From NCBI RefSeq assembly GCF_020085105.1, contig NC_058048.1:4043362-4107361 (forward strand): a stretch of 64,000 bases of DNA, given 5' to 3'. A program made the translations under genes and the position numbers. Below the pieces are notes generated by a model. It saw nothing but the letters and a program-made list of their open reading frames with translations, ran no database searches and had not been told where the DNA came from. Of this stretch, positions 61,728-64,000 are shown piece after piece (the first letter of the stretch is position 1; every line of letters starts with the position of its first letter). The stretch is from Siniperca chuatsi (taxonomy: Eukaryota > Chordata > Actinopteri > Centrarchiformes > Sinipercidae).

Positions 61728-64000
61728 GACATATTCTCATTGTGTTTGCTTTGTCTTCAATTCCAGAGCAACAATAAAGAAAACAAAACTATCCAGACTG
61801 ACAAACAGATAGACAGTGAGTGTTATATCCTGTCATAAACTGCTAGCCATGAGGTGATGATAAGTCACCTATTTCCCAATGGCTTTTAAGAATCAACCTG
61901 TTACCCCACTTGTCTGGAAGGCATGGTGTCACTCGGGGTCTTGGTACAGCAGCAATATTCAGGATAGAAAAGCTTTGCAGATCACTCCAATCCAGAGGAC
62001 ACCCAACTGACACATGTTTCTCTCATAAAAGCCATAACCCACCTTCTTTGTAATTCATCATCTGTACAGGTGGATTTTTCTCTTTTGCTTTATGAACAAG
62101 AGTACTGCCTGTAATGGCACTTGATGTGCTTATGCTGCAGCATTATGACTGTAAACTGGTTGCATTGTCAGCCGTGAGAGTCATTTGTGTGTTTAAAAGA
62201 GAGGCCACTGGAGGGCTGCAGAATCCCTTTCACTGTCCTCTCTGTGATTGCTGTTGACAGGCTACACACTTCAATCTCATCTTCCAGTGTTCTCTGACAT
62301 AAACAAAAATGTTCAGTAGACAAGGCCAGTCCTGGATCTCTCAATCATCTGACAATTCTCAGTATTTGCCTGCTCGTCATCCATCCAACCATATAATCAT
62401 CTGTTTATTTTCTTGCTTGTCAGGGTTGTGGTGGCAACATGATGGTCAGTATTGTTTCCCCCAGCCACCTCCTTGAACTCCGTCTAGGTACTCTTCTAAC
62501 GCAGGCATGATGGAAGGTGTAGTCCAGTCAGCTGCTTATCATTTGTCTCCTGATTCCCTGTTGTATCCCCTCTTGTATCCCCTGGCTCTGCCATGGGGGT
62601 TGTTCCCAGTTGATGAAATAAGCAAGAGTTCCCCGCTTTATAACTAATTTCTACCACATAGTAGCCAAATATCCAAGTTAATGCTAATTGGCTGTTTCTA
62701 AATGTGTCATCCTCCATAAGCTGGACATGTAGTTCTTTAAGTCTGAACTGAATTCTGCCCTTTGCTTCTAGCATATGTGTGTGGAATCAGTGTAAGTATT
62801 TGTTGGATGTGAGATGTATTGGTGTAAAGTTGATAAACCAATAGGAGATGTCTATTCACCTGACTTGTTGACATGCACTTTCTTCAGCACATAATAGTTC
62901 TATGAAGCACACTGGCACTGGCAGTGTGCTCTGTGTGTCACAGGTCAGTGTGGATGGGTGAATGGCCTTTTTCAATGTTTTGTTCACATTAAGTCAAACC
63001 CATATTTGCTGATCTGATGCCCACTTGAAACTGATATATAATAGTGTTTTTGACTCATGAAGAAATGTTTGCTTACCATCTTAGAGACCGCTCAGTAAAG
63101 TAGTGATGTAACAAAGTTATGCTGATTAGATAAGAGCCTGTATATATTTTTTAGTACAAAGACCCAGATTAAAAGATCTGGCATAACATAAAACAGTTTT
63201 TGTGTGTTTATTATAGTAACTCAAAAGAGGCTTCAAAGTTGACTTTAATGACACTCGTCACTGACCACTTCAGTATTAAAGGCAGGCAAAGGTTCAGGTA
63301 AATGTGGGTATTAAAATGGTGGTCCTTACACCCCGCTGCAGTTGGTTCTTACAAGGACTTGCTTTAAAGAAAATTCACAACAGTGTTTATAACAACTAAG
63401 AGTTAATCTGTTTAATATGTATTGTTATGTCAATAAAATCTGAACAAAGTTTATTACTATATTTCACTGTAATGACACTAAAAAAGCCTCAATGTCCATT
63501 TATCAGATTAGTATAAAGAACATTGTGGTTTATGCTCATAAACCAACTAGATTATTATATAGAATAGTATTATGGTTTACAGAGAAATGCAGTGATACAC
63601 GTTGCATAATAACTGAATGATTGAATAGAATGTCTTAGATTTCCTCAGGTTATAATGAAACGAGACCCCTTCTGCCAAAGCACCTCACTTACAAGCCGGA
63701 AGACTTTGTGTTGAACTATATTGAAGGGTGTGCTACATGGAATAGAGAACAAAATATTTACTGGAAATGTATTGGATAAAACATATATTGTGCCAAATAA
63801 ACTGAATCTGCTGGTTTTGAGAATATATGGTTCTTGTTCCCACAATGTAAACGTCCGGTGATTATCTGGGAACTGCATCAGTAACAAGCCCTTTATCTCC
63901 AGCACCTTACCTCACTTTCACAAAGTTGGCAGCAAGCAACAGCAACATTACACAGACAAAACAGATCATCTATGATACATTAGCTTGTACGTTTGCTACC
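61728..64000. other. No gene recognised
   Basis: Two minus-strand open frames (62774-62496, 92 codons; 63905-63645, 86 codons) have no recognisable domain and no splice support. No simple repeats of note. Confidence 0.4.

Overview
The window is vertebrate nuclear DNA, almost certainly from a teleost fish. Its genes are split by GT-AG introns. The spaces between exons are filled with fish-type non-LTR retrotransposon pieces, short inverted-repeat DNA transposons, a Tc1-like relic and long microsatellites. All gene identities come from reading the protein sequence by eye; no database search was possible.

Three host genes can be rebuilt exon by exon. (1) ift20, plus strand, coding 1423-3877, four coding exons, 132 residues: a ciliary transport subunit. 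(2) lyrm9, minus strand, coding 13369-6571, three coding exons, 78 residues: a small LYR-motif protein that converges on ift20. In human both genes lie in the same part of 17q11.2, so this looks like old conserved synteny. (3) abcg4, minus strand, coding 46012-26021, fourteen coding exons, 648 residues: a half-size ABC transporter of the ABCG1/ABCG4 group with every catalytic motif present. Every splice junction of the three genes keeps frame.

Layout: 1-4.7 kb, ift20, whose first intron is dense in the palindrome AACGTT. 4.7-6.3 kb, short spacer between convergent 3' ends. 6.3-14.3 kb, lyrm9, whose 6.5 kb first intron carries a hAT-like transposase relic, an L2-like LINE tail and small repeats. 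14.3-24.7 kb, a repeat-rich gap holding an isolated alpha-2-macroglobulin thioester exon, a U6 snRNA-like relic, a tetranucleotide microsatellite and a long, frameshifted LINE. 24.8-46.0 kb, abcg4, whose introns hold MITEs, a Tc1-like deletion derivative, LINE pieces and a 210 bp inverted repeat spaced 1.5 kb apart. 46-56 kb, probably the abcg4 5' intron and promoter (GC-rich block near 56.1 kb). 56-64 kb, no host gene recognised; one LINE inserted into another.

Nothing here forms an operon-like system. The points most worth checking are the orphan thioester exon, the long inverted-repeat element in abcg4, the Cys next to the ABC signature of abcg4, the nested LINEs, and different microsatellites growing inside copies of one LINE family.
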